A DNA stretch of 46,576 nucleotides from an uncultured Prochlorococcus sp. (GTDB lineage: Bacteria; Cyanobacteriota; Cyanobacteriia; PCC-6307; Cyanobiaceae). Shown in pieces: positions 8,691 through 17,262 of this stretch. The stretch spans positions 1 through 46,576 of the forward strand of contig CACEWU010000008.1 of NCBI GenBank assembly GCA_902563335.1, in the 5' to 3' direction. The stretch's first letter is position 1. Every line of letters begins with the position of its first letter. Below the pieces are notes generated by a model that saw nothing but the letters and a program-made list of their open reading frames with translations, made no database searches and had not been told where the DNA came from. Both the position numbers and the translations under genes were made by a program.

Positions 8691-9018
8691 GCATCTAAAA
8701 GGTCCGACTCCTTTAGCAAGCCTCAGCCTTTCAACAGAAAAGGGCTTGAAATCATTCACTGAAGTGCTAAGAGCTCCACACCAACATCATCTATTAACAC
8801 CCCATATATAGCCTAGACGCTAAGTTATTTTAGAACCATCAATGGTATGTTGCACAATCGTAAAGCACTAAAGAAACCAAGGCTTCATAGCATTTATTGG
8901 TAATTCCTAACGCAAATACCAACTTGAATTGGTAATTCTTAAAAAATTCATGAATTAATAGCCACACCATATATTGTGTCTTGAAATGAGGTAACGCTTG
9001 GTATGAATCCTTTTGGTA
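8691..9018. other. 328-bp stretch without a gene; repeats and weak hairpins
   Basis: No convincing coding frame. Right after the FMN reductase stop, CTAAAAGG (8695-8702) pairs with CCTTTAG (8710-8716) with one bulged A, but no T-run follows, so it is at best a 3'-end hairpin. A direct repeat pair with an inverted half lies at 8896-8942 (separate entry). An open frame on the opposite strand overlaps the next gene and looks non-coding. The stretch probably holds the promoter of the small gene at 9019. Confidence 0.6.
8896..8942. repeat. Two 15-bp direct repeats, 32 bp apart, with an inverted half
   Basis: ATTGGTAATTCCTAA (8896-8910) recurs as ATTGGTAATTCTTAA (8928-8942), with one mismatch. The 32-bp period is about three helical turns. 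Between them TACCAA at 8917-8922 is the inverse of the TTGGTA inside each repeat; with the second copy it forms a 6-bp stem and a 6-nt loop. The layout resembles a regulator binding region upstream of the small gene at 9019. The regulator is unknown. Confidence 0.5.
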
Positions 9019-9225
9019 ATGGGATCTCACACTGATCACTACAGAACCTTCCGTTATAGAGGTTTCATTCTTATAGAGCACCCCAACCAAACATGGTTAG
9101 TGCGACCTGAACGGAGTCCGATGGTTTTACTTCCATTTCGTACACAAAGTTGTTCACTAGAAAAAGTAAAAGCAATTTTGGATTTAAGGCTGAGTGAGGC
9201 ACAAGCAATCCAACAAGCTGCATAA
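9019..9225 (+). CDS. Small conserved-looking protein of unknown function
   Basis: A 68-residue protein I cannot assign. It has a plausible compact sequence: a beta-rich first half (YRTFRYRGFILIEHPNQTWL, then VRPERSPMVLLPF) followed by an amphipathic helix (SLEKVKAILDLRLSEAQAI). The mix of charged and hydrophobic residues is what one expects of a folded protein and not of a chance frame. The start could also be a TTG two codons upstream at 9013. It is convergent with the PBP2 gene, 31 bp away. No signal peptide or membrane segment. Confidence 0.6.
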   Translation: MGSHTDHYRTFRYRGFILIEHPNQTWLVRPERSPMVLLPFRTQSCSLEKVKAILDLRLSEAQAIQQAA

Positions 9226-9256
9226 AACTATCAATATCTTTTCAATTGTAAAACCG

Positions 9257-11065
9257 TCATTTAGTGCGAATTTGATTCCAAGCTTCAAGGACTTTTTTTG
9301 CCATAGGTATTGCATGAACTGACCCACCTCCAGGAGTATTTTGAGCAAATGCAACGATCACTATCTCAGAAGAGTCATATGGAGCAAAACAAACAAACCA
9401 AGCATGGTCTGAACCACCAGTACTATCTTCTGCAGTACCTGTCTTACCAGCAACTGGAGGAAAATTCGTTAAGTTTGCAGTTATCGACCAGCCTGTACCC
9501 GATTTAACGACTTTTCTAAGGCCACTACGAATTGTTTGTAAGGTTGAAGCTTCCATATCTACTTTCTTTCGATATTGTCGCGAAGTCCAATCAATACCCA
9601 TATCTGCTAAATGTGGGGTAATCAAATACCCACCATTTGCAAATACTGCATAAGCTCGAGCCAATTGTAGAGGCGTTATCTGAACAACTGCTTGGCCTAT
9701 TGCCGCGCTAGCCATATCCTCAGGAATCCAAGGTGTTGTACCTGGTTGCCCCCAACCTCTTCCTTTTGACGCCCAGTCTTCATTACCTACCAGTCCTTTA
9801 CTTTCCTCATAAGTAATTTCAATACCAGTCAAAGAATCAAATCCTAATTTTGCAGCTGACTCATACAAAGCCTTAGAACCTACTCCTACACCAACCTGGT
9901 AGAAAAATGTGTTACTTGAAACTCGAAGCGCATCCTCATAGCCAATTGTTCCAAAACCTTTGCCGTTATGCTCATAAAAACAATGGCCACCATATTTAAT
10001 ACATGGAAAAGTATCTAAAAGTACATCTCGCGGAAATTTACCAGTCTCCATTCCAGCCATTGCTGTTACAGGTTTCCAAGTACTCCCCGGGTCATAGGCA
10101 TTAATTGCACGACTAAATAAAGGCATACGAGACGATGCAAAAAGATCGTCATACTCCTTCTGAGTCATAAACAATTTAGAAAAAAAATTAGGGTCATAAG
10201 TTGGTCGACTAGCCATCGCTCGAACTGCACCTGTTCGAGGATCAAGAGCCACTATTGCACCAGCAGCTTTATCAATTAACGCATTTTCAGCTGCCTTCTG
10301 CAGCTCAAGGTCAATAGTGAGGCGTAAATCTCTACCTGCTACTGGAGACTTGATCCCAAGACTTCGTTGGACGGTTCCAAAAGCATCAACTTCAAGCATT
10401 TCGCCTCCCCACTTTCCACGCAAATGAGTCTCATAAGCAGCCTCTATTCCAGTGCGACCTATACGATCACTAATTAAATAACCTTTCTTATCAAGGCTAA
10501 TAAGCTCCTTCTGAGTAATCGCTTGGGTATAACCCAACACATGAGATGCAAGAGTTCCATATGGATAGTGACGAAGCAACTCCACATCAACTTGAGCACC
10601 TTTCAGAGAGCCTTCCTGCTCCTTAAATCGCAATACTTGTTCTATTTTCAAATCTCTAACAAGAGTTATACGGAAAGGGTCATTCCGCACACCACTAGAA
10701 AAACGAAGATCAAGATTTTCTTTTGAAAGATCTAGTAAAACAGCTAAACGATCACGAAGAAAAGGCCATTGCTCCTGACTGACTAATCTTGGCTGAATCG
10801 AAAGAGTATACGTAAACCTACTATCTGCCAAAATCTTGCCATTGAGATCTAGTAATCGCCCCCGAGGTGGTTCACGAGAAACCAACCGAATTCTATTCTC
10901 GTCTGACAGTTTTCTATAAAAAGAACCCTGCACAATCTGCAGCCAAAAAAGGCGCCCAACCATTGATCCAAAACAAACAATAACCAATGCAATCAAAACT
11001 ATTGGTTGCTTTGATACACCTGTTTTCTGGTTATTAGTTAAAGATACTTTAATTTTACCAGTCAT
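9257..11065 (-). CDS. mrdA: Penicillin-binding protein 2 (elongation transpeptidase)
   Basis: A class B penicillin-binding protein, 602 residues, that cross-links peptidoglycan during side-wall growth with its RodA partner. One N-terminal membrane anchor (about 20-42) is followed by the dimerisation/pedestal domain (PPRGRLLDLNGKILADS) and the transpeptidase domain. The active-site motifs are intact: SxxK as STWK (S328, K331), SxN as SSN (383-385) and KTG at K541. Overall form and length fit PBP2 (MrdA) better than the septal PBP3/FtsI. It is the last gene of a minus-strand group; the gene before it ends 11 bp upstream, so joint transcription is likely. Confidence 0.93.
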   Translation of the reverse strand: MTGKIKVSLTNNQKTGVSKQPIVLIALVIVCFGSMVGRLFWLQIVQGSFYRKLSDENRIRLVSREPPRGRLLDLNGKILADSRFTYTLSIQPRLVSQEQWPFLRDRLAVLLDLSKENLDLRFSSGVRNDPFRITLVRDLKIEQVLRFKEQEGSLKGAQVDVELLRHYPYGTLASHVLGYTQAITQKELISLDKKGYLISDRIGRTGIEAAYETHLRGKWGGEMLEVDAFGTVQRSLGIKSPVAGRDLRLTIDLELQKAAENALIDKAAGAIVALDPRTGAVRAMASRPTYDPNFFSKLFMTQKEYDDLFASSRMPLFSRAINAYDPGSTWKPVTAMAGMETGKFPRDVLLDTFPCIKYGGHCFYEHNGKGFGTIGYEDALRVSSNTFFYQVGVGVGSKALYESAAKLGFDSLTGIEITYEESKGLVGNEDWASKGRGWGQPGTTPWIPEDMASAAIGQAVVQITPLQLARAYAVFANGGYLITPHLADMGIDWTSRQYRKKVDMEASTLQTIRSGLRKVVKSGTGWSITANLTNFPPVAGKTGTAEDSTGGSDHAWFVCFAPYDSSEIVIVAFAQNTPGGGSVHAIPMAKKVLEAWNQIRTK

Positions 11066-11076
11066 CTAAATATAAA

Positions 11077-11475
11077 TCAAATTGACCTATCTGAAGAGGC
11101 TACACTATCAACATTTTGAGCTTCTATATAAGCTTCAAGCTCTTCCAGTCGTCCCTCAATTCTACACAAAATAGCTAATAAAGATTCTTCATCCTCTATT
11201 TCATGGTTGTTAGATACCTCCTCATCAACAGCTACTTTTACTGACACAACAGGATTCCCAAGCCCTGGACTTACCTGGTCAAGCCGATCGCGCAAAGATC
11301 TAGCAGCAGTCTCTCCTTCTACACGTAGGTCTTGCAAGGGGTCTTTGGAATCCTTAAAAGCCTCAACAAGTTTGTTAGCACCTCCTTGTCTAGCTCTCTC
11401 TACCATTGCCAACCCAACTGGCAAAACATCCTGCATTAACAAAAGACGCAGATTTTCAAAAGGATCCTCGGCCAT
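11077..11475 (-). CDS. Conserved hypothetical protein upstream of PBP2
   Basis: A 132-residue soluble, acidic protein that I do not recognise. The N-terminal half is predicted helical (DPFENLRLLLMQDVLPVGLA, then MVERARQGGANKLVEAF), and LAILCRIEGRLEELEAYIEA near the C-terminus looks like a short coiled coil. No catalytic motif or signal peptide is seen. It sits 15 bp after the 203-residue membrane protein gene and 11 bp before the PBP2 gene, all on one strand, so the three probably form an operon. A role near cell-wall elongation is only suggested by position. Confidence 0.75.
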   Translation of the reverse strand: MAEDPFENLRLLLMQDVLPVGLAMVERARQGGANKLVEAFKDSKDPLQDLRVEGETAARSLRDRLDQVSPGLGNPVVSVKVAVDEEVSNNHEIEDEESLLAILCRIEGRLEELEAYIEAQNVDSVASSDRSI

Positions 11476-11490
11476 AAAAGCCTAAAAGTT

Positions 11491-12102
11491 CTATCTGATT
11501 CCAGTCTGCTCGATGGGTGTCAACAATGATGGGCAACTAATACTTGATACTCCAAAAGACCAACCGGTAAATCCGGTGAGCACAATAAGAGCAACCATTG
11601 GTCCAACAGCTTGATGAGTAGTTTCTAAACTCATCCATTCTTTCCATGTACGCCAAAAACGCTCGCGCGCAAATCTCTTTCGCTCTCTATGTTCTTCTTT
11701 AAAACGCCGACGAAATGACTTCTCTACCCAGCGTTCAAAAGCAAGCTTTTTAGTTACTGCCATTTTTCGCTCGATTTCGAGCAGCTGCCCGGCATTTAAT
11801 TCAGGATGAAAGGTGCCTATTAGTTCAAGGCTCTTAAGAAACATTTCAACAGAGCCATCCTTTAAAGCTCGCTCTTGTTCATCTAAATAGGTCCAATCCA
11901 ACTCTGGATAAAATCTCCTCCGATTAATTTTGATTTGATCCTCTCCAAGCTGGCCTGGCTCTCTTAACCAGCGATCAGTATTGCTATCAAAACGGCGCCA
12001 GTAAAGGAAAGGATTGATATAGACGGTTCTACCTGCAAGCTGAATACTGTCCTGCTGAAGACGCCGTTGCAGCTGAAAGTCATTAGGTTGAGCCGCCGTC
12101 AA
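11491..12102 (-). CDS. Conserved hypothetical protein with C-terminal membrane segment
   Basis: A 203-residue protein of unknown function. The first 150 residues are charged and rich in Arg, Trp and aromatics (INPFLYWRRFDSNTDRWLRE; later a basic run RRRFKEEHRERKRFARERFW). One hydrophobic segment at about 168-190 (VGPMVALIVLTGFTGWSFGV) would anchor it in the membrane with the bulk probably in the cytoplasm. It starts the group that runs into PBP2. The Arg-rich segment could bind RNA, DNA or membrane phosphate, but no motif proves it. Confidence 0.75.
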   Translation of the reverse strand: MTAAQPNDFQLQRRLQQDSIQLAGRTVYINPFLYWRRFDSNTDRWLREPGQLGEDQIKINRRRFYPELDWTYLDEQERALKDGSVEMFLKSLELIGTFHPELNAGQLLEIERKMAVTKKLAFERWVEKSFRRRFKEEHRERKRFARERFWRTWKEWMSLETTHQAVGPMVALIVLTGFTGWSFGVSSISCPSLLTPIEQTGIR

Positions 12103-12139
12103 TGAACTACAAGCTAGTGACCCAGACTATCTAGCGAAC

Positions 12140-12223
12140 ATGGCTCACACCAGTCCTAGACGAATAAAAAGTTATAGAGGTTTCCACCACGGTAATAAAA
12201 CAAACCCAAGTGAAGGGCTATAA
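12140..12223 (+). CDS. Possible 27-residue basic small protein
   Basis: An ATG-initiated frame of 27 codons in the 262-bp gap between guaA and the membrane protein gene, running opposite to both. The product is very basic and Gly/His/Ser-containing (MAHTSPRRIKSYRGFHHG at the start, ending NPSEGL). The gap is otherwise empty, and the composition looks more protein-like than chance. No strong Shine-Dalgarno is seen and I have no family for it. It could equally be a random frame. Confidence 0.25.
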   Translation: MAHTSPRRIKSYRGFHHGNKTNPSEGL

Positions 12224-12364
12224 ATTCGGGAAATTGGAGATTAATAATTTATCTGTGAAAAATCAACAAACAAGCTTCTTTGAAAAATAGAAAAAGTTTT
12301 CATCTTTAACAATAGCACGGTGAAGCATATCTTTTAATCTACAAATACTTCTTACTAGCCAATT

Positions 12365-13951
12365 CTATTCCCACTCAATAGTTCCAGGGGGCTTACTTGT
12401 TATATCTAAGACAACTCTATTAACTCCCTTAACTTCATTAACAATTCGATTAGAAATTGTCTCAAGGGTTTCATAAGGTATATGTGACCAATCAGCAGTC
12501 ATGCCATCTTCACTAGAGACACAACGCACCACTATTGGCCAAGCATAAGTTCTCTTATCTCCCATTACTCCAACAGTACAAACAGGTAATAAAACTGCAA
12601 AAGCTTGCCAGATTTCATTATAAAGACCAGCAGTATTTATTTCTTCTCTTACTATTAAATCAGCATCACGAAGACAATCAAGTTTTTGATTAGTAACTTC
12701 ACCAAGAATACGAATAGCTAAGCCTGGTCCTGGGAATGGATGTCTTCGAACAATCTCTTCTGGTAAACCTAAAGATCTACCAACCTTGCGCACCTCATCT
12801 TTAAAGAGGCGTCTAAGTGGCTCAACTAACTTAAATTGCAAGTCCTTAGGTAATCCACCAACATTATGATGACTCTTAATTTTAACAGCGACTCTTTCTC
12901 CTCCTTTGGTATCTAAATTAGTTCCCGCACTCTCAATCACATCTGGATAGAGAGTTCCCTGAGCTAGATAGTCAAAAGGACCCAAACGATTACTTTCTTC
13001 CTCAAATACTCTTATAAATTCAGTTCCAATTATTTTTCGTTTTTCTTCTGGATCTGTAATTCCATTCAGTTTAGAAATAAAACGTTCACGTGCATTTATA
13101 TATTGAACATTAATATTAAACTTTGCATCAAAGAATTCCATTAGAAACTCTGGCTCTCCTTTTCGCATAAAGCCCTGATCAATAAACATGCAAGTCAACT
13201 GATCACCAATTGCCTGATTAAGCAAGAATGCAAGAGTTGATGAATCAACACCTCCAGACAACGCAAGTAAAACACTTTTATCTCCGACTTGATCTTGCAC
13301 CAAAGCTATTGCTTCATCAATAAAAGCTGCCGTTGTCCAATCAGACTCACAACCACATATCTGATATACAAAATTTCGAATCAATACCATTCCGTTGGTT
13401 GAATGAACCACCTCAGGATGAAATTGCACCCCATAAAGATTTTGATCAATAGAAGCAATGGCAGCTTGAGCCGTATTAGCCGTATGAGCCAAACCAACAA
13501 AACCTGAAGGAAGAGACCTTACCGAATCTCCATGACTCATCCACATGGTGGAACCATCAACAACATTGGCTAGTAATGCTGTTGGATTATCAACATGCAA
13601 AGGGGCCTTCCCGTATTCCGCTTTACCAGTAGCAGCTTCCACTCGCCCACCTAGCTGATGAACCATTAACTGCATGCCATAACACACACCAAGAATTGGT
13701 ATACCCAAACCCCAAATTGCTTCGTCACATAAAGGAGCTCCTTCGGAATAAACAGAGCTAGGCCCCCCACTCAGAATTATTCCCTTAGGGGCAAGATCAC
13801 GAAGCTCCTCAACCGAGGTGTTGTAACTCATAACCAAGGAGAAGACATCCGTTTCGCGTACTCGCCGAGCAATTAGCTCGGAATACTGTGAGCCAAAATC
13901 AAGAATGACAATCGCCGGTTTGCGCTGACCATCAAATTGAGAGGAGGACAT
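12365..13951 (-). CDS. guaA: GMP synthase (glutamine-hydrolysing)
   Basis: Converts XMP to GMP using ATP and glutamine, the last step of GMP synthesis; 528 residues, the usual length. The N-terminal class I glutamine amidotransferase domain has the triad C90 (GVCYGMQL), H178 and E180 (FHPE). The ATP pyrophosphatase domain follows with the P-loop SGGVDSS at 232-238, and the C-terminal dimerisation domain ends in the conserved PPGTIEWE. It lies 65 bp downstream of cbiD on the same strand. I see no guanine riboswitch before it. Confidence 0.98.
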   Translation of the reverse strand: MSSSQFDGQRKPAIVILDFGSQYSELIARRVRETDVFSLVMSYNTSVEELRDLAPKGIILSGGPSSVYSEGAPLCDEAIWGLGIPILGVCYGMQLMVHQLGGRVEAATGKAEYGKAPLHVDNPTALLANVVDGSTMWMSHGDSVRSLPSGFVGLAHTANTAQAAIASIDQNLYGVQFHPEVVHSTNGMVLIRNFVYQICGCESDWTTAAFIDEAIALVQDQVGDKSVLLALSGGVDSSTLAFLLNQAIGDQLTCMFIDQGFMRKGEPEFLMEFFDAKFNINVQYINARERFISKLNGITDPEEKRKIIGTEFIRVFEEESNRLGPFDYLAQGTLYPDVIESAGTNLDTKGGERVAVKIKSHHNVGGLPKDLQFKLVEPLRRLFKDEVRKVGRSLGLPEEIVRRHPFPGPGLAIRILGEVTNQKLDCLRDADLIVREEINTAGLYNEIWQAFAVLLPVCTVGVMGDKRTYAWPIVVRCVSSEDGMTADWSHIPYETLETISNRIVNEVKGVNRVVLDITSKPPGTIEWE

Positions 13952-14016
13952 ATCATCAAAAAACGCGTTTACAGAAAATCTTCAGAGCACTCAGAGTAAA
14001 TAATGAAGTGATTTTG

Positions 14017-15174
14017 CTAAACCGCCAGATTGATATCCCAAAAAGACAACTGTCGCTGACCAAATGGCCCTGCCCAACGCAGCTGTCTCTGACGATCAAA
14101 CAAAGCAACTCCTACCTGAATAGTCCAAGATCCATAGCGTCTAACATAGTCAGCACTACGCTTTTCTATGGCTAAAGCCATATGATTCCATAACCTTTTA
14201 GCAACATCTGGATCGCGTGATTCCAACCTTAAGAAAGCATTCTCAAGTGAGTCGGATTGAGCGAGTTCCTTAACCAAGTGCAAGGGCAATCCTTCATTAA
14301 CTGCAAGAGCAGTAATTACCTCTAATCGAGCATCTGCCAAATGATGATGAGTATGAAATATTCCTCCAGCGAGCTTGACTAATTTCCCGTGGTAACCGAA
14401 AAGAAGCAATTTACCAACCCCTTCTTCAGCTGCCGCAACTAGCAACGGGCCTAACCAATTCCCCACTTTCAAAATTTGGTCTGAGTTAATACCCAACTTC
14501 AATGCTAAGTCGAGGCCGTTTTCTCCTAAAACAAAGGTCAAAGGAATATCAATTGGAAAATCAGCAGATTTGCAACGCAATTGATCAAGGGTTTTTTGAA
14601 GTTGCTGAGGCGAAGCACTGTCTTGAGTCTCAGCTTGCGTACCAATAAGAGCAAGACCGTCAACAACTCCAAAAGCCTTATTGCTAGTACGTGCTGCCAA
14701 CTCTTTCCCTCTTGGGAAAATAATCTCAAGCCTCAAAATGCGTCCAAGTGGAATCAAAGGTCGAAGATTACGAATCAACAATTGCCTTGCAAATCCTGAC
14801 AAACAAGCCTCTCCGCTACCTTCAAGAGTCCCTACACCTGCACCAGCTACTAAATACAACCAAGCTTCCAACTCATCACCTAATGACCTATCTAAAGAAT
14901 TCTGTTGCCATTGAACACAAGTCCAAATCTCTAGTCCTCGCGTGAGATCCAGTCCCAGTCCAGGCTCGCAATGATTAATAGCAATGGCCTGGGATCCTCC
15001 TGCAAACATCGCACTTGATGTGACAGGAACATACAAAGGCTCTGCGTTATTAGCATCACCAGGCAAATAAATCCGCTGACTAGAAGTAAAAGGCTGGTCA
15101 AGCAATACTTGAGTTGCCGCACAAGCTGCCGCTACAACCCAAATTGGTAGTGTTAAACCTTTAGTTTCAGACAA
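14017..15174 (-). CDS. cbiD: Cobalt-precorrin-5B (C1)-methyltransferase, divergent N-terminus
   Basis: The C-1 methylase of the early-cobalt-insertion corrin pathway, 385 residues. Prochlorococcus is known to make pseudocobalamin by this route. CbiD-like blocks are visible: GLGLDLTRGLEIW, GAGVGTLEG, and the strong C-terminal set KVGNWLGPLLVAAAEEGVGK, then LLFGYHGKLVKLAGGIFHTH and HHLADARLE. The N-terminal motif usually reads close to GYTTGxCAAAA, but here it is LTLPIWVVAAACAATQ, so the TTG part is gone while the Ala/Cys-rich helix remains. I take this as lineage divergence, since the rest is intact. It is divergent from the aminotransferase gene, with a 66-bp shared promoter region. Confidence 0.92.
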   Translation of the reverse strand: MSETKGLTLPIWVVAAACAATQVLLDQPFTSSQRIYLPGDANNAEPLYVPVTSSAMFAGGSQAIAINHCEPGLGLDLTRGLEIWTCVQWQQNSLDRSLGDELEAWLYLVAGAGVGTLEGSGEACLSGFARQLLIRNLRPLIPLGRILRLEIIFPRGKELAARTSNKAFGVVDGLALIGTQAETQDSASPQQLQKTLDQLRCKSADFPIDIPLTFVLGENGLDLALKLGINSDQILKVGNWLGPLLVAAAEEGVGKLLLFGYHGKLVKLAGGIFHTHHHLADARLEVITALAVNEGLPLHLVKELAQSDSLENAFLRLESRDPDVAKRLWNHMALAIEKRSADYVRRYGSWTIQVGVALFDRQRQLRWAGPFGQRQLSFWDINLAV

Positions 15175-15240
15175 TGAGTGCTCGATAGATACAACCTGGC
15201 TAACTGTTTTTTAAGATGAATACTTCTGTTTTCGGAAACC

Positions 15241-16395
15241 ATGCAGGACAAACTTACCCTGATGATCCCAGGGCCAACCCCTGTACCCGAAACAGTATTA
15301 AAGGCCCTTGGCCGTCACCCAATAGGCCATCGAAGTGCAGAATTTCAATCAATTGTCGAACGTACTACCAAACAACTGCAATGGTTGCATCAAACCACGA
15401 ATGATGTACTAACAATTACTGGTAGTGGAACTGCCGCAATGGAAGCAGGAATTATCAACACACTTAGCCGAGGGGACAAAGTCATCTGTGGTGACAATGG
15501 CAAATTTGGCGAGAGATGGGTAAAAGTTGCGAAAGCATATGGGTTAGAAGTACAAGTCTTAAAGGCAAAATGGGGACAACCCTTAAACACAAATGACTTT
15601 CGCCAATTACTTGAAACAGATACAAATAAAGAAATTAAAGCCGTAATCTTGACTCACTCAGAAACTTCAACAGGAGTAATTAATGATCTAGAAACTATTA
15701 GCAAGCATGTACTGAATCATGGCCACGCAATAACAATTGCTGACTGTGTTACTAGTATTGGTGCATGTAACATTCCAATGAATGATTGGGGTATAGATGT
15801 AATCGCATCAGGCTCGCAAAAAGGTTACATGATGCCACCTGGGCTCAGTTTTATTGCAATGAGCAAACGTGCATGGAAATTTAATGAAATATCAAATTTA
15901 CCAAAGTTTTATCTTGATCTAAAGCCTTATAAAAAAACATCAGATAAAAACAGCAATCCATATACCCCTGCAGTAAATCTCTACTTCGCCCTGGAAGCTG
16001 CTTTAACTATGATGCAAACAGAAGGATTGCAATCAATTTTTGCTAGACATGCCCGACATAGAGAAGCTGTTCATGCAGGGATGAAAGCAATAGGGCTTCA
16101 AATCTTTTCAGAAGAAGGTTACGGCAGTCCAGCAATAACAGCCATATCACCACAAAATATTGACGCAGAACAATTGCGAAAAGAAGTCAAAGAGAAATTT
16201 GACATCCTTTTGGCTGGTGGCCAAGATCACTTAAAAGGGAAAGTCTTTCGAATTGGCCACCTTGGCTTTGTAAATGATCGTGATGTTCTAACGGCAGTTG
16301 CTGCAATTGAAGCAACTCTTGGAGATTTAGGTATAAATAACGTCAAAACAGGTGCAGGAGTTGCAGCAACTGCGGAAATTCTCCAAAAAAGATAA
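15241..16395 (+). CDS. Class V aminotransferase (serine-pyruvate / alanine-glyoxylate type)
   Basis: A PLP enzyme of 384 residues that moves amino groups among serine, alanine, glyoxylate and pyruvate. In cyanobacteria it probably serves photorespiratory glyoxylate removal. The N-terminus MIPGPTPVPETVLKALGRHP is the family hallmark. The PLP phosphate loop is at TGSGTAAMEA (60-69), the ring-stacking Asp in IADCVTSIG is D168, and the Schiff-base lysine is K194 in SGSQKGYMMPPGL. Relatives are often annotated as soluble hydrogenase small subunit, a historical misnomer. A possible -10 box (TAAGAT) lies upstream at about 15210. Confidence 0.93.
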   Translation: MQDKLTLMIPGPTPVPETVLKALGRHPIGHRSAEFQSIVERTTKQLQWLHQTTNDVLTITGSGTAAMEAGIINTLSRGDKVICGDNGKFGERWVKVAKAYGLEVQVLKAKWGQPLNTNDFRQLLETDTNKEIKAVILTHSETSTGVINDLETISKHVLNHGHAITIADCVTSIGACNIPMNDWGIDVIASGSQKGYMMPPGLSFIAMSKRAWKFNEISNLPKFYLDLKPYKKTSDKNSNPYTPAVNLYFALEAALTMMQTEGLQSIFARHARHREAVHAGMKAIGLQIFSEEGYGSPAITAISPQNIDAEQLRKEVKEKFDILLAGGQDHLKGKVFRIGHLGFVNDRDVLTAVAAIEATLGDLGINNVKTGAGVAATAEILQKR

Positions 16396-16434
16396 TAAGA
16401 GATTCGTCATCTATTGTATTAAAATCACATCAAT

Positions 16435-16506
16435 GCGGGTGTAATTCAGTGGTAGAATGTCAGCTTCCCAAGCTGGACGTCGCCGGTTCGAATCCGGTCA
16501 CCCGCT
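16435..16506 (+). tRNA. tRNA-Gly (anticodon CCC)
   Basis: A complete cloverleaf is seen. The acceptor stem GCGGGTG (16435-16441) pairs with CACCCGC (16499-16505), followed by discriminator T. The anticodon stem TCAGC/GCTGG encloses the loop TTCCCAA with anticodon CCC. The T arm GCCGG-TTCGAAT-CCGGT is standard. CCA is not encoded. It decodes GGG. It lies 39 bp after the aminotransferase gene, and no integration-type repeat of its 3' end is seen nearby. Confidence 0.96.
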
Positions 16507-16642
16507 TATCTGCAAAAACTTAATAAGCTCTAAAAAGAAAATCAATTTGAATGTAACCTTTCTTGACTTCAAAATTAACACTTCATATCAAGCGTAAAAC
16601 TCTTCTGCACTAACTAATCAAAACAAACAGATATTACTAAAG

Positions 16643-16867
16643 TCAGGTACTAGGTTTTATGAGTTGTAATACTTGTGGTCCAGCAACACTTGCTTTTCGT
16701 TCCTGAGCTAATGCTTTGAGAATCAAAGTAGCAGCCGCCGTAAGATCTCCTGCTTCCGCTTGTTCGCTTGCTGAGTCAAAGTAATTCTCTGCGACCTTTA
16801 AAAAAGCATCGCCCTTACTTCTAGCACTATGCACTGTGGATCCTGGTCTCACAAAAGTAAATGTCAA
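16643..16867 (-). CDS. Small conserved-looking hypothetical protein
   Basis: A 74-residue protein with a TPR-like helical feel: KGDAFLKVAENYFDSASEQA, then EAGDLTAAATLILKALAQER, then a short C-terminus. The Ala-rich paired helices resemble a single helical-hairpin unit. No signal peptide or catalytic motif. I do not recognise a named family, though proteins like this are typical of picocyanobacteria. It sits alone between tRNA-Gly and a gene-poor stretch. Confidence 0.65.
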   Translation of the reverse strand: MTFTFVRPGSTVHSARSKGDAFLKVAENYFDSASEQAEAGDLTAAATLILKALAQERKASVAGPQVLQLIKPST

Positions 16868-17026
16868 GACTAAATTAGAGTCAGTTCTTACTCATCCAAC
16901 TTTAACGTGAATTTTGTGTAAAAAATCAATCAAAGGAATTAATTTTGAAAATTGCTTTGCAAAAGACTGAGCCTCAAATGATTTGAAAAAGAGAAATTTA
17001 GATTCCTGGCTCCCCAATGTTTCCTC

Positions 17027-17146
17027 TCACATCAGCAATTTGAGTTCGCAATAACGCTGACCTCTTGTAATCACCCGAGTTTCAGCGACAGTCAAAGCAA
17101 ATTCAAGCTTCTTTAACTGATGACATCCTTCAAAAAGCCTTACATC
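17027..17146 (-). pseudogene. Possible relic of a small coding gene
   Basis: A stop-to-stop minus-strand frame of 39 codons with protein-like composition (KKLEFALTVAETRVITRGQR) but no start codon in a useful place. It lies just downstream of the terminator at 17191-17227, so the gene at 17263 would not drive its transcription. It could be the surviving 3' part of a lost gene, or a short gene using a rare start. I have no homologue in mind. Confidence 0.3.
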
Positions 17147-17190
17147 TTATAAAAAAAGTGCCTAATGATGTGTTTCAGATAAGTTGACCT

Positions 17191-17227
17191 AAAAAAGCCA
17201 TTGGCAAAATGATTTTTGCCGAATGCC
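17191..17227 (-). terminator. Rho-independent terminator of the coiled-coil gene
   Basis: Read on the minus strand, GGCAAAA and TTTTGCC (17203-17209 and 17214-17220) form a perfect 7-bp stem with a 4-nt loop. It is extended by CATT/AATG across a single bulge and followed by a run of six T (complement of 17191-17196). It lies 36 bp beyond the stop of the gene ending at 17263, the expected place. Confidence 0.75.
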
Positions 17228-17262
17228 TTCTATTGATTTTTATTTTCTAATCTTTGGACTAT

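Larger units (their letters stand above)
16868..17262. other. 395-bp stretch with a possible gene relic, a hairpin and a terminator
   Basis: No intact gene. On the minus strand 17027-17146 is open for 39 codons between stops, without an ATG, and reads like protein (LKKLEFALTVAETRVITRGQ, then RYCELKLLM), so it may be a decayed gene. CGCTGA (17055-17060) pairs with TCAGCG (17082-17087), reinforced by an inner CTC/GAG. A rho-independent terminator for the next minus-strand gene lies at 17191-17227. Confidence 0.55.

Noticed and set aside
8839-9090. Minus-strand frame of 83 codons
   Set aside because: It overlaps the start of the better plus-strand gene, covers the repeat region, and its product has no consistent fold-like pattern.
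16435-16506. tRNA-Gly as an integration site for a mobile island
   Set aside because: No integrase gene and no repeat of the tRNA 3' end is seen in the flanks; the loose region nearby is better explained by gene decay.
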